A stretch of DNA of 64,000 bases, from NCBI RefSeq assembly GCF_019175285.1, contig NC_056524.1, positions 144,914,738 through 144,978,737 on the forward strand, read 5' to 3'. This DNA comes from Sceloporus undulatus (lineage: Eukaryota > Chordata > Lepidosauria > Squamata > Phrynosomatidae). Each line of letters starts with the position of its first letter. The stretch's first letter is position 1. Position numbers and translations under genes: made by a program. Of the stretch, positions 21,536-31,756 are shown in pieces. The notes below the pieces were generated by a model. It worked only from the letters and a program-made list of their open reading frames with translations, was not told the origin of the DNA and ran no database searches.

Positions 21536-22210
21536 CAATGGAGTGATAGCTCCCCACCCCCAGTTGCCCTGAAAGCGGAAAGGGCCACCAGAAGGAAATG
21601 AGGCAAAATTTCAGCAGGGCATCATTGGAGATTTGCAACCCGGGGGTTTTGCAATGGTGTTCCAAAGCACCAGCAGATTGGAATTCCACACCAGCCCAAT
21701 TTAGCAGTGAATTCGAATCGAGCTTGAATGTGAATCCTGTCAATCCACTTTTAGCGAACTCTCCAAAATGAGGAGCCAGTAAGGATTCAATTCAGAAGCT
21801 CCGTGGAAGGATCACGCAAGGAGCTCCCATTGAAAGCAACCAGGTGTGAAAATACATTAACGTTAAGACATGAATTCGCATTGCTCAATCCGCACTCACC
21901 CTGGTTCGAAGCGGGGAAAACCCCCGTTTGATAAACTCCCCAGTCTCAACCCAGAGAAGCAGCCCGGAAGGATAACATGGTCAATGGTATTGAAAGCCAC
22001 TGAGAAATGTAGCACAACAGGGGCATACTCCTGCTGTCCAGTTCCCTGCCTAGATCATCCACCAAGGTGACAAAGGCTGTCTCTATTCCATAGCCAGGTC
22101 TGAAACCAGATTGAAATGGATCTAGATAATTCGTTTAATCCAGAAACCCCTGGAGTTGGGAAACTACCACACATTCCAATACCTTGTCCATAAATTAAAG
22201 GTTGGACAAT

Positions 22211-22731
22211 AGTTAAACTTTTTAATTTGCCATTTTAAGAAGGAGAATTTTCCCCAATCTCTTTGAGAGAATTTAGAATTGTATTTTATTTTATTTAAGG
22301 GGAAATCTAAGTATATGCCTTACTTGCAAAACTTGTTTTCTATTTCCTACTTTTAAAACATTTGACTTGTTATGTGTAACCTAGCAGTTAGCAGATAAAA
22401 TTGTTTGAATTCATTAAACAGTATATTACAGTCATGAAACAAGGATATAATCTGTCCTGCCTGTGCATAAAGAATATGGTTCAATAGAGCTCTGTTTGCA
22501 TGTAGAATCCACTACTCCTTGATGTTACAAGGAATGGGATGGCTTGTTAACTTTTCCTGAAATCCCGAAACAATCTTTTCTTTCACTTTAAGTGCAACAG
22601 GTTAAATTCTGTTGAACTATGACATTCCTTTTGAACATAGGCACACATTTATGTGGAGGTAAATTATAAGTCAACGGACAACTTGAAAGCACATACACAC
22701 ATAAATTATGTCGAAAGAAACTATATACTAT

Positions 22732-22775
<44 letters not shown>

Positions 22776-23019
22776 TTATATCCCTTGTACCCTTGAACAC
22801 TACATCTATGGAAGCAATTAACTTCTCAGCATATAGTTAGGTAGTGTGCTTACATACTTTCTATCTAGCAATCAGAATTTTATTTTCAGAATCCTTCTTT
22901 AAAACTGCAGTTCTGGTGAGTGGCTATTTATAAAGGGTGAATAGGACTGTTAGCAAAATATTAGAAGAACTGTATCTTTTAAAATACAAGGGAACTTAGT
23001 CAACACTTGGAATAGTGAT
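22211..23019. other. Non-coding stretch with (TAA)n
   Basis: No gene recognised. A (TAA)n microsatellite lies at 22735-22774. The rest is AT-rich unique-looking sequence. Confidence 0.6.
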
Positions 23020-25013
23020 TTGACTAGGGCTATTGACACAGTCGCTCTCAAGTGTCCTTTCCAGCCCACTTCCAACTTAGGAAGATGAAGTTGACTGGAC
23101 AACAACTAGAACGTGACTGGTGGAAAACTCAAGTCTTATCTGAAAAGACTATGTCCTATGGAGTGGCAAATACATGCAGCGTAGAAATCTTTCTCCTCTG
23201 CACATATTGTGTCTGCAAAGTCCCATCCAGCAGAACTGTTCAGGGTGGTACAGGATTTAACTCAAATGCCTACCATCCAGCCTGCTGTGACACATTTAAC
23301 AACTACTTTGCAGATACGAGTAAAATATCTCAAATAAGAGTTGACTTGGACACCGGTATTGTAACAGAATTGATCAGTGAGGTGTCTAGCAACTCCATAG
23401 ATGAGATTAAACTGGATCACTTTGAGTCTGTGAGTACCAATGACGTGGAGAGAATACATCATGCTCTCTCAACCCTTGCCCTTCATGGCTGGTCGTCCAG
23501 GGAGGAGATGCTTAGTAGAATACTTGAAGAATGTGATCAACGCATCTCTCAGGAAAGGCCAAATGCATATTGTTTAAAGGAAGTGGTCGTGCAACCACTT
23601 GTGAAGAAGCCTTCCTTAGACCCCCCTGGATATGAGTAGTTACAGACCAGTCTCACGTCTTCCTTTCTTGAGGAAGGCCATCAAGAGAGCTGCTGCCCTT
23701 CAACTCCAAACTGTTCTGGATGAAACCGATTACAGTATCTGGATCCATTTCAAACTGGCTTTAGGACACAATATGGAGTTGAGACCACCATGGTCGCTTT
23801 GGTTGGTATTCTTCATCTAGGTATTGACAGGGGGAGTGTGACCCTGCTCGTACTTTTAGACATCTCAGCGGCTTTCGATCTTTTTAGTATCTTTTTGGAA
23901 CGCCTGAGAGAGTTGAGAATCGGATGCACGGCATTGCAGTTGTTCCAATCCTACCTCACAGGTAGATTCCAAACTGTCTTGGGGACAGTTGCTCTACAAA
24001 GAGAGAGCTCAAATTTGGCATGCCTCAAGGAACCATCCTGTCCCTAATGCTATTTAACATCTATATGATTATGAAGCTACTGGAAGAGATCATCTGGAGG
24101 CATGGGTTGCGGTGTTATCAGTATGTTGATGACACCAAATATACGTCTCCATACCTTGGACCACAGTTCAGACCAAGACAGTATCTCTACTCTCAATTAG
24201 TGTCTTAAAGCGGTAATGGACCAGATGAGGAAAAACAGACTGAATCTGAATCTGGATAAGATGGAGGTACTCGTTATCGGGGCCACTAACCCAGGTATAA
24301 GGATAGATCAACCAGTCCTAGATGGGGTCACATTCCCCTTAAAGGACTGTGTTCACAGTCTGGGAGTATTTCTAGACTTGTCGCTCTTGATGTCAAGTCA
24401 GGTAAATGCAACAGTCAGGAGTTCCTGTTATCAGATTCAGCTACTACACCAGTTGCGTCCTTTCCTGGAACAGGGGGACCTAGAAACAGTAGGACATGTT
24501 CTGATAACCTCAAGTCTCGATTTCTGTAATGCACTCTACATGGGGCTACTCTTGTACCTAGTCCAGAAACTTCAATTAGCCCAAAATTTGAAAGCCAGAG
24601 TGGTCACCGGGACAGCCAGAGGTGACCACATTACTCCTATTTTAAAATCTTTGCACTAGCTATCAATTAATTTCCGGGCACAGTACAAGATGTTGGTTAT
24701 GACTTTTAAAGCTCTACATGGCTTGGGCCCAACCTATTTGAGAGAGCACTTCCTTCCATACAATCTGCCCCACACACTGAAGTCCTCTGGGAAAAACCTT
24801 CTTCAACCAATAAAGACCAGGTTGGTGTTGGTTACCCAGAGAACCTTCTCATCAGCCACTCCCAAATTAATTTCTGAGCTCCTTCTGCAAACTGAGAGCT
24901 CCTCAAAGCCTTTCAGAGGAGATCCAGAACATCACGAATCTTGATGACTTCAAAAGGGCTGTCAAGACGGATCTCTTCTGACAGGCCTTCCCTGAATGAT
25001 CCACCCGGTCTTC

Positions 25014-25107
25014 ATAGAATCACAGAATCGTAGAGTTGGAAGAGACCACAAGGGCCATCCAGTCCAACCCCCTGCCATGCAGGAACTCTCAATCAGAGCA
25101 AGGTCTT
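25014..25107 (-). mobile_element. CR1 3' end fragment inside L2 3' UTR
   Basis: Only the last ~90 bp of CR1 (TCATAGAATCACAGAATCGT octamers, then GAGTTGGAAGAGACCACAAG and the CCAACCCCCTGCC block). The flanks GGTCTTC (25007-25013) and GGTCTTC (25105-25111) look like a short target duplication. Severely 5'-truncated insertion. Confidence 0.85.
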
Positions 25108-25229
25108 CTATGAATACAGAACACCGTACAGAACACCTAAAATGCTCATCCTTTTGTCTTTGCTTTTGTCTCTGACTGACTATTTCTTAATCTATTTTAA
25201 TGTCTAATTATGTTAATTTGGGGTAACTA

Positions 25230-25460
25230 ATGGTGGCACAGTTGTAAAATGCCTGTACTGCAGCCACTCACTCACAAACCATAAGGCTACGAGTTCAATA
25301 CCAGCAAAAAGGCTCAAGTTTGACTCAAGCTTGCATCCTTCTGAGGTCGCTAAAATGAGTACCCAGATTGTTGGGGGCAATTAGCTTATACTTTGTAAAT
25401 TGCTTAGGGAGTGCTTAAGTGCACTGATAAGCGGTATAGAAATGTATTTGCTATTGCTAT
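25230..25460 (+). mobile_element. tRNA-derived SINE, Sauria type
   Basis: tRNA-like head with A-box region (GGTGGCACAGTTGTAAAATG) and B-box-like GAGTTCAATACC at 25291-25302. The body contains TTCTGAGGTCGCTAAAATGA and GGGGGCAATTAGCTTATAC, and the LINE-derived end AGCGGTATAGAAATGTATTT has a short TTGCTATTGC tail. It is inserted in the 3' UTR of the L2 at 23020-25552. A second copy is at 63643-63815. Confidence 0.85.
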
Positions 25461-25552
25461 ATTTTAATTGTACATTGTATTTTATCAAATATTGTGAGCC
25501 TCTTTGATCCTATGGGAAAGGCGACATATAAATTGTTGTTGTTGTATTTACA

Positions 25553-26204
25553 ACCTCACTGAGCTGGTGTAATAAAGACTTTTAGAAATTATGAAATGTT
25601 AAGGATTTTTAAATAATCCAAAACCAAACTCACAAAAAAGTTTGAAAATAGAAAGTATTTTCTATGTATGAAAATAGGTAAGGAAGATGGTATTACTTGG
25701 CTTAGAATCAGAATGTAGCTCCATGTATCATTAGAAATAAAAGAGGAGGAATGGAAACAAGCATTTTCATCATTCTATAATTTTAGGGACACTATTTTGC
25801 CACAAATGACAAGGAAATGTTTCCTAAAAACCCCTCCTCACAAATTTCTTATTTTTGTGGTTGGGGCCTATTAAAAAACCAAGAAACCTCCCCATACACT
25901 TTGAGAAATGACTTCTCTAAATATATCACTGGTTGGCAACAATTAGAAGCAGAAGAGACTAATGTCCTCAATGATAAAGCCAAGAATCTCAACAATGTTT
26001 TATTATGTAATACTACATTACAATCTTACATTTTTAATAACTACTAGTACCATGGGTAGGTTCAGAGGAGAGTTATTCAGCTGTAGCTGTAAAATACACA
26101 CACAATGTAGTGGGGGTGAGAAGAGGAAGAGGCAGGATAAGGGGAGAGAGCAAGAAACTCAGTAGGAATTGAAGCTGAAATCCAGCACCCTTCATAATCT
26201 GCCA
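25553..26204. other. Downstream flank of GDF2, no gene seen
   Basis: AT-rich. It may include part of the GDF2 3' UTR if the proximal polyadenylation signal is not used; another minus-strand AATAAA occurs near 26004. Nothing else was recognised. Confidence 0.5.
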
Positions 26205-26210
26205 TTTATT
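26205..26210 (-). other. Candidate polyadenylation signal of GDF2
   Basis: AATAAA on the minus strand, about 75 bp past the GDF2 stop codon. Position and sequence fit, but the use of this site is inferred. Confidence 0.4.
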
Positions 26211-26284
26211 TACAAGCAAATGACATTCTATACAAAGAGCTGTATGCGTGATGTCATGTTTAAATTGTGGAGAGGTCCTCGATA

Positions 26285-27210
26285 CTACCTACAGCCACAT
26301 TCCGCTACTTTCATCCCCTCATATTGGTATTTCAGAGTGGGGGTCCCAGCATCATCTTTATAAAGCATGGAAATTGCATCCAGCTTAATTGGGACACAAC
26401 AGGCTTTTGCAGCTTTCTTGGGATTCTTGTAGTGCACCAAGGTCTGGACAATAGCATGTTTGGTTGGTGTGACATTATCAGTCAAAGGAAAGAAGCAACC
26501 CCCTTTGCATTCAAATGCCTCATAATCTTGAGGTGCAATTATCCAATTCCAGCCAATTTCTTTGAAATTTACATGGAGAGAGGTTCTCCGACAGTGGTTA
26601 AGTTCAGCACTTCGTTTGCCTCTGGATAGAAGATGGTGGATTCCATTAATGGACAAAGCATTCTGTTTGTGGGCAGTGTTGCTCTTTACTAAATTTTTAA
26701 GCATGCTTTCCTGTTCATGCACCATCATTTCTTCAAGTTCCTCATTGTTCTCCTTGATTCTGTTACTAGGATCATTGGAAAATACTATCAGCAAGGGCAA
26801 ATGGTTGGGGTCAGGTGTTACACTGATGTATGCATTCCCATAGATAAGATCACTTTGAACATGACTCTCTATTACGATCTCCAGCTGATTGGTACTCATT
26901 GTTTTTTCTGCCTTGACCCATCTTTTCACAGTGCTAGACATATCAAACATCATCCAACCACATTCTTTGATTTCCTTTGAGACTAGTAAGGATTTGAGAT
27001 TATTGGATTTCTCCCAATTATTTAATTCAAGGACATCATAGACAGCTATAGTTCCTTTAAAATGAGAAAAACAATCTGTTGCCTTCTGACATACAATGTG
27101 GATTCTGAGTTCAGCTCTGGTGACATCCTCATGTGAGGGGATGGAGACATTGAACAGCAAAATACACTTCTGAAGTTGATTCATTTCAAGTAAAGAAAGA
27201 GAAGCAATAT
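26285..27210 (-). CDS. GDF2: GDF2 coding exon 2 (most of propeptide and mature ligand)
   Basis: Begins after the acceptor TTTTCTTTTGCAG at 27211-27223. The exon's first two bases complete codon 113 (Asp) with the last base of exon 1, giving SFSPED-IASLSLLE, which matches the GDF2 family junction. It encodes residues 113-420 and stops at TAG (26285-26287). The ligand has GWNWIIAP where mammalian GDF2 has GWDSWIIAP, one residue shorter in the first finger. It also has SAELNHC in place of an eight-residue N-terminus, so the mature chain is two residues shorter than the human one. Confidence 0.95.
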
Positions 27211-28581
27211 CTGCAAAAGAAAATTGATAAACATTATTATCATGACTACCTCCCATAGAGGAATATAACATTTATCAGGAAGTAAGGATTAGTTTTGAAT
27301 CTTTAGTGTCTTACAGTTTCAATGGCTTGCTACTTATTATTATTATTATTATTATTATTATTTCATTTATTTTCTATCCACTTTTCTCTGGGATCAAGAT
27401 CCATGGTAACTTTGAATATCAATAATATGTAAAAGAGAATAAAGGTATAACACTGAAAAACAATTTTAAAACGGTGAAACATATTATTATATTAACACCA
27501 AGTATTTTGAAATGAAACCGGGGTGTGGGGGTGTGGGGATGGGTGGGTAGAGGAATTCCATAGTCTTGGAAAAGCCATCAAGAAGGCTTTCTGTTATGTC
27601 CTTATCAACTATGAGAGTGGTAGGACTCAGAGAAAGATTTCAGTCAGTGACTAGGCAGGTACTGCTTTCAGATAGTCTGGAAAACAGGCTCAGGGCTGAA
27701 TCCAGGTGGACATCCAAGATGCAAACTCAAGTTTTCAGGGGGAAGATAACCCCTTCCAATGTTATATTGAATCTCTAGTCCATGGTTTGCCTTTCAACTA
27801 AGAGTTCCTCAGTCTTGTGCAGATGAAGCTTCAATTTCATCCAGTCTCTTACTGACACTGCACACTAGTTTAACACCAAAGTAGCTTCTTTGGAGTTGGA
27901 ATGAAGGCATGAAATCTAATATTATCTGCAGATGGGTGGCACCAAACTCTGAAACTCTGGACAACCTCTTAGTAAAGAGCACTTTGGTGAAGAGAGTTTG
28001 AAGAGCTCTTAGAATTTAAAACTGGACAAGGGGAATGTGTCGCTTTTAGTGAATGTGTCCCTTTTGGTCTCAGCAATATTCAACACCATCTACCAAGGTA
28101 TTATTCCAAACTGCCTCTCTTGGGTGGGACCTGGAGGCACTGTTTTACAATGATTGCATTTCTTTCTGGAGGGGGCAGCCCAGAAATTGGTGCTGGGAAA
28201 TTCATGTTCAATGTCTTAGACCATGGAACCTCTCAAAGTCCCCCATGCTCTATAACATATACATAAAACTGCTGAGAGACTTTGAGGGGTTCTGTATATC
28301 TCTACAGCTATCACATCCCTTCTAGAAGCAAAAGAAACATTGCACAGGATACAAAGGCAATGATTGGACATTTACATCCTCAGCCATCTCTGTGGAAATA
28401 TTTGCAACTGTCTCCAGAGAGAGAAGGCAGGCTGCAGGAGGCATCGCCTGCTGCAAAGAAGTCTTTTCTTGCATTTTTCACTTCTGAGGAACTGATTGCT
28501 GATTATATCTGTTAATATCTGAATGCACTCTGTTGCATTACTGGTAAATTGTATCAATTGAATAATGGTCACTATTACTTA

Positions 28582-28614
<33 letters not shown>

Positions 28615-30561
28615 GTTTCTGAATAAGGCTTTTTCTGGGGCTCAGAGTGTGTGACTCATCCATTGGGTTTTCATGGCCAAGCAGGATATCAAACCCTGAT
28701 CTCCAGAGATATAGTCCAACACTCACCACACTGGCTCATTCCTTATTTTACACAGAATTTAAAAAGTTGTAATGAGATTGTCAATGAAATGAATTCTTTG
28801 AGTTGTTATTAAAATTAATGTATTATTTCAATGTTGTTTTTCACATGTATTCTTGTTTTTTATTGTTCTTGTGTTATTATAAATTGTCTTGGGCACATTG
28901 TGTAAAAGAAGCAACATAAAATATGAAAGGATGAAAGTCCCAGTGACATCCTTGGGAATGTGGTAGAGCATAGAAGTCTTGAAGCATGCTAATGCCTCTC
29001 TCAGCATAGCCTGGACCTTTTCCTGTGTTCCAAGTGGGTGGGGTCAGGAAAGGCTCAATGATATTCCCAATGATCATGAGAGCTAAGAATATTGATATTA
29101 AACGTATGTATATATGTAAAATATGGATCAGTTTAAAGTACTATCCAATCCAGTTCCTGCCCAAAAATGGCTACCTGTCGAAGACTGTACCATAAATATT
29201 CTGAAATATTTTCTTTTTGACCCTTGTTCTGCCTCTCACTCCCTCTCACCACATATGTGTGTGCATGCACACACACACATCAGCAGGAGATCAGTTTTGA
29301 CAAGCTTCTTTTTCTTGTTCTCTCAGGGAGTTGCCAATCTATAATGCCCACTAGCAGACTCAGGTCTTGTCATAACTGATCTTGATGTGACAACAGAATA
29401 AATAAGAAAAGTTGTGCATTTGGGTGTAGTCCTGGTAGTGGTGAGTATGTGATGCAGCTCTCCAAGCCATTATGAGTATCTTTCATTTACTGTATATCGT
29501 ATACTTATCAATAAAGAGAATTGCTGAATCCATACCATCTGAATTTGCTTTAATTTCTTTTTTCCTAGAATGTAATCAAGACTGATATGTGTTCATTTTT
29601 TTAAGTCCACATAGATGCATCCGTGAAAATAGCTATAGTTTCCTCCTGTGCCTCACTGAAGAAAATGACTGATAGCTCAGAGCACTTTCTTGAGAACTTG
29701 TGCTTTCTGAAGTATCCTCCTTTGGATGCTGCTGAAAATATTACTCTTTGGGGTGGTTATCTGGTATCATTGTTCTGGTATAGCCTCAGAAAGGTTGGCC
29801 TTCTGTTCTAATTTATAACTACTGAGGCTCAACCTCCCTCACATTTCTCTTTGGGAAATCTGAAAATTATATTGATTCTTACTATGTAATGTAATATAGA
29901 ATAGGCATTTCATTAATATGTGGAGATGATTCAAGCCCCAGAAAACTTTTTAACATAATTTCTCTTCTAAATAAATGAACCAGAGGAGGATGAATACCAA
30001 AGATGTTTTCAAAAACAGTTCTTGTCAGCTTCATGCATACAAGATTTTTTAAATGTCCATTTCTTGTGTAACGTAAGGAAACAGGGAACAAAAAGTTTAA
30101 AAGTTGTTAGTAGTGCATTTAAAATAGCAATTAAAATTTACCTTGGAACACAAGGAACTGTTATGCTAGGGAAATCGTAGTTCAAATTGTTGGGGGGGGG
30201 GGTGGGGAAAGCCAAAATTCCTACCTTCAGGACTGAAGCTGCGCACAATATTGGATATGGGGCTGGAAGACTTGTCCTTGCTATAACTATTATACAAATC
30301 AATCATGAATTGGGGTGGTTCCTCTTTCATCTTCTCTTCTGAAGGTACCTCTGATAAATTCAAATTCCTCAGGAGTTCAGCTTTCAGGTTCTCCAGGAAG
30401 GCCTTAAAGTCAAATTGGGCTTCTCCCTCCACATTCCCAATGTCATCAGAGTGTTCATGAGAATTTGGGGTTGTAAGTAATGTGTCCCGGTCTTCCATGG
30501 ATTTCCCACTTGTCAAATGAATGATGATGTTCAGAAGAGCCAAGGCCCCCAAATAATACAT
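26285..30561 (-). CDS. GDF2: GDF2 (BMP9), secreted TGF-beta family ligand; two coding exons
   Basis: Join of 30225-30561 and 26285-27210 on the minus strand; 420 aa plus stop. GDF2/BMP9 is a circulating BMP that signals through ALK1 in endothelium (known for the family). Visible: hydrophobic signal peptide (residues 1-19), propeptide with N-glycosylation sites N68-L-S and N133-V-S, conserved PPQFMIDLYNSYSKDKSS and SNIVRSFS, furin site RGKR at 309-312, and a 108-residue ligand with seven cysteines (HC, FEC, GGC, ACC, ECGC) ending AECGCR. CFFPLTDNVTPTKHAIVQTL and YKDDAGTPTLKYQYEG favour GDF2 over BMP10 (which has CNYPLAEHLTPTKHAI and lacks the KDD loop) and exclude MSTN. It is close to the usual length of about 429 aa. 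Both exons are fully open. Confidence 0.96.
27334..27990 (-). mobile_element. L2 LINE fragment in GDF2 intron
   Basis: (TTA)n at 27334-27364, then an L2-like tail, and 27820-27960 parallel to the RT segment at 19930-20065 (minus-strand meaning near 'YADDTQL...LDWMR.NKLKLN'). The words CAATTTCATCCAGTCTCTTA and ATTATCTGCAGATG align with CAATTTGTTTGCCCTCATCC and GTCATCCGCGTATTG there. Heavily decayed. Confidence 0.6.
28040..28330 (+). mobile_element. L2 LINE RT fragment in GDF2 intron, opposite strand
   Basis: Shifting plus-strand frames resemble L2 RT between the SAAFDT and NIYM motifs: FNTIYQG, then GGTV and FL then a block ending YNIYIKLLRDFEGF. Its orientation is opposite to the neighbouring 27334-27990 fragment, so it is a separate or rearranged insertion. 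Moderate confidence because no frame is long. Confidence 0.5.
28583..28740 (-). mobile_element. tRNA-derived SINE with (CAA)n tail in GDF2 intron
   Basis: On the minus strand the head reads GCCAGTGTGGTGAGTGTTGG (A-box side), then GGAGATCAGGGTTTGATATC (B box) and CCTGCTTGGCCATGAAAACC, ending in (CAA)n seen as (GTT)n at 28583-28614. This is the same SINE type whose body is duplicated at 21226-21375. Confidence 0.75.
30225..30561 (-). CDS. GDF2: GDF2 coding exon 1 (signal peptide and propeptide start)
   Basis: Encodes residues 1-112 plus the first base of codon 113. Start ATG at 30559-30561 (MYYLGALALLNIIIHLTSG, a signal peptide). FKAFLENLKAELLRNLNLSE and PPQFMIDLYNSYSKDKSSS follow, both typical of the GDF2/BMP10 propeptide. 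It ends PE-G at donor G|GTAGGA. Another ATG lies 7 bp upstream in a different frame; the chosen start is supported by the signal peptide and continuous family similarity. The 5' UTR was not delimited. Confidence 0.94.
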
Positions 30562-31439
30562 TTTTCATGAAACCTATTTTCAAATGAGGGAAAAGGCCAC
30601 AATGCTCCAGGAAAGCAAGCCAGTTAAAGTCTGAGGTGCAAGCATGGAATACTAATGGCTGACCACTTTCTAAAGCTGTACTGCAGTGTGTTTTTCCCCA
30701 GCCTCTAGCCCCTTGGAAATCATCAAGCAGATTGGTCATACACTTGCCCTTATCTTGACCACTCATGCTACATTTCAGTTTCTTATCTATTAACACTCTT
30801 CACTAATGAAGATTCTGTAAACATCAGACAAGCACATATGGTCTGTAGAAGCACATAACACCCAGAAAAGAATCTATGTTCCTCTCTGGGGGTCATCATT
30901 GCCTAATTATGTTCATTTATCATTTTCTTGTCAACAAACAATAATCATTTTAAAATGCCCAAGGAAATGCATGGGGTGAAGTGTCATACATGTTTCCCAC
31001 AGCATATAAAACCAAGATGAAAAGAAAGAAGAAAACCTTGTTTTAGTAAAAATCTAATTATTATGCAATAAATCTTTAAATGTTCTCATTTATCAGCCAA
31101 GTACTGTTGTTTGTTGGAAGAAAGTAAAAGTCGAATAGTATGAAATCAAAAATTGATCCTACAGATTCCATTTGATTATTCCCAAGGATGACACTCACTT
31201 TGGAAATATCCTTCAACTCTATAGAATGAATGTAGCATTGTATTGTCTTAATGAAGGAGAGGAAGATCTCAACTTTCTTCAATCTACTTCTCTTTCAGCT
31301 GGAATATCCTATATGGATATAGTAATATTGCCATCTGCTAGATTCAATACACTATGCAATGATAGGAAGCCACAAGAATTAATAAACTTTCCATCTTAAG
31401 ACAAGTTAGTCAAACTTTACTGTACATCAAGTATAGTAA
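30562..31439. other. Upstream flank of GDF2
   Basis: Presumably contains the GDF2 5' UTR and promoter, since the gene reads leftwards from here. No convincing TATA box, CpG island or conserved motif was picked out by eye, and no other gene was seen. Confidence 0.4.
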
Positions 31440-31756
31440 AGATCTAATGTCCATAACCCTAGATCTAATAGGCACAGCTCAGGAGTTCATGATTTCCATG
31501 ACAAATATGGGCCTGTCTCAATTAGTCTCAGGGCCAACACATTGCGCAGGTCATACCCTTGATGTGGTCTTTAGTATGGAACAGGAATGTCCGTGGGCGG
31601 AGGTGACTCATACACTGTCACTGATGGACCATTTTCTGGTCAAGGTGGGACTGAAAGCTACCACCCATATCCCCCTCATGGGTGGAAGACTTAATAGAAT
31701 GGTCCATCCTCGAAGACTGATGGAACCAGTTAGGTTCCAGGAAGTCCTAGAGAGTT
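31440..31756 (+). mobile_element. L2 LINE endonuclease fragment
   Basis: Encodes AQEFMISMTNMGLSQLVSGP then THCAGHTLDVVFSMEQE and LMDHFLVKVGLKATTHIPL. This is the C-terminal part of an L2-type AP endonuclease (normally 'WSDHFLVkv.L'). The same block occurs at 62005-62190. It is cut off at 31756 by the end of an L1. Confidence 0.85.

Larger units (their letters stand above)
20252..21943. mobile_element. Composite non-autonomous element with inverted arms, inserted in L2
   Basis: The L2 is interrupted between two copies of TCTCAACCCAG (20241-20251 and 21944-21954), a probable 11-bp target duplication. Near each end is an inverted arm: 20328-20354 matches the complement of 21836-21862 at 26 of 27 positions, and weaker similarity extends outward. 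The extreme termini do not pair well. The interior holds a family-Y repeat, (AAT)n, duplicated SINE bodies, a TG/CA tract and a GA-rich tract, and no transposase. A MULE-like or hAT-like element with later insertions is plausible; the class is unassigned. Confidence 0.65.
18969..22210 (-). mobile_element. L2 LINE, 3' half, split by a 1.7-kb insertion
   Basis: Minus-strand L2. The 3' end lies at a (TTG)n-like tail at 18969 (TGTTGTTGTATTTATTTG), followed upstream by its 3' UTR. RT C-terminal region: KLQLVQRAAARLLTGAGYRD, HTTPLLKQLHWLPV (19663-19463), DYCILGAAF. RT palm: CCHQYADDTQLYYSFP with catalytic YADD, and MDWMRANKLKLNPDNTEVL (20091-19804). The element resumes at 21955-22210 after an inserted composite. 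Stops and frameshifts are present throughout. Confidence 0.85.
23020..25552 (+). mobile_element. L2 LINE, RT to 3' end, with CR1 and SINE insertions
   Basis: A long plus-strand L2 relic. The early RT linker is broken (KEVVVQPLVKKPSLDPPGYE near 23600). RT motifs: LLVLLDISAAFDLFSIFLER (catalytic D in SAAFD), SYLTGRFQTVLG, MPQGTILSLMLFNIYM, and QYVDDTKYT (YVDD instead of the usual YADD). C-terminus: LDKMEVLVIGATNP, DGVTFPLKDCVHSLGVFLDL, KLQLAQNLKARVVTGTARGD, FKALHGLGPTYLREHF. The 3' UTR ends at GCGACATATAAATTGTTG, typical of L2. Frames change and stops occur many times. Confidence 0.85.
27211..30224 (-). other. GDF2: GDF2 intron 1
   Basis: A 3014-bp phase-1 intron with donor GTAGGA (minus strand from 30224) and an acceptor pyrimidine tract then CAG at 27211. 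It contains a minus-strand L2 fragment with (TAA)n tail, a plus-strand L2 RT fragment, a SINE with (CAA)n tail, a CA-rich stretch near 29256-29280 and a G-run at 30191-30203 close to the donor. No other coding signal was seen between 28741 and 30224. Confidence 0.9.

Noticed and set aside
21210-21743. 177-codon minus-strand frame
   Set aside because: It runs through SINE-body duplicates, a TG/CA repeat and a GA-rich tract. Its Ser/Pro and Thr-His runs are repeat translation.
26562-26980. Plus-strand frames opposite GDF2 exon 2
   Set aside because: Antisense shadows of the conserved coding exon with no similarity of their own.
26285-30561. MSTN (myostatin) or BMP10 as the identity of the TGF-beta gene
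   Set aside because: The short GW-x-WIIAP spacing recalls MSTN, but the propeptide, two-exon structure, CFFPL...TPTKHAIVQTL and YKDDAGTPTLKY match GDF2. BMP10 lacks the KDD loop and has CNYPL.
30455-30796. 113-codon minus-strand frame overlapping GDF2 exon 1
   Set aside because: Different frame from GDF2 and no similarity. It arises from the upstream ATG and sequence before the exon.
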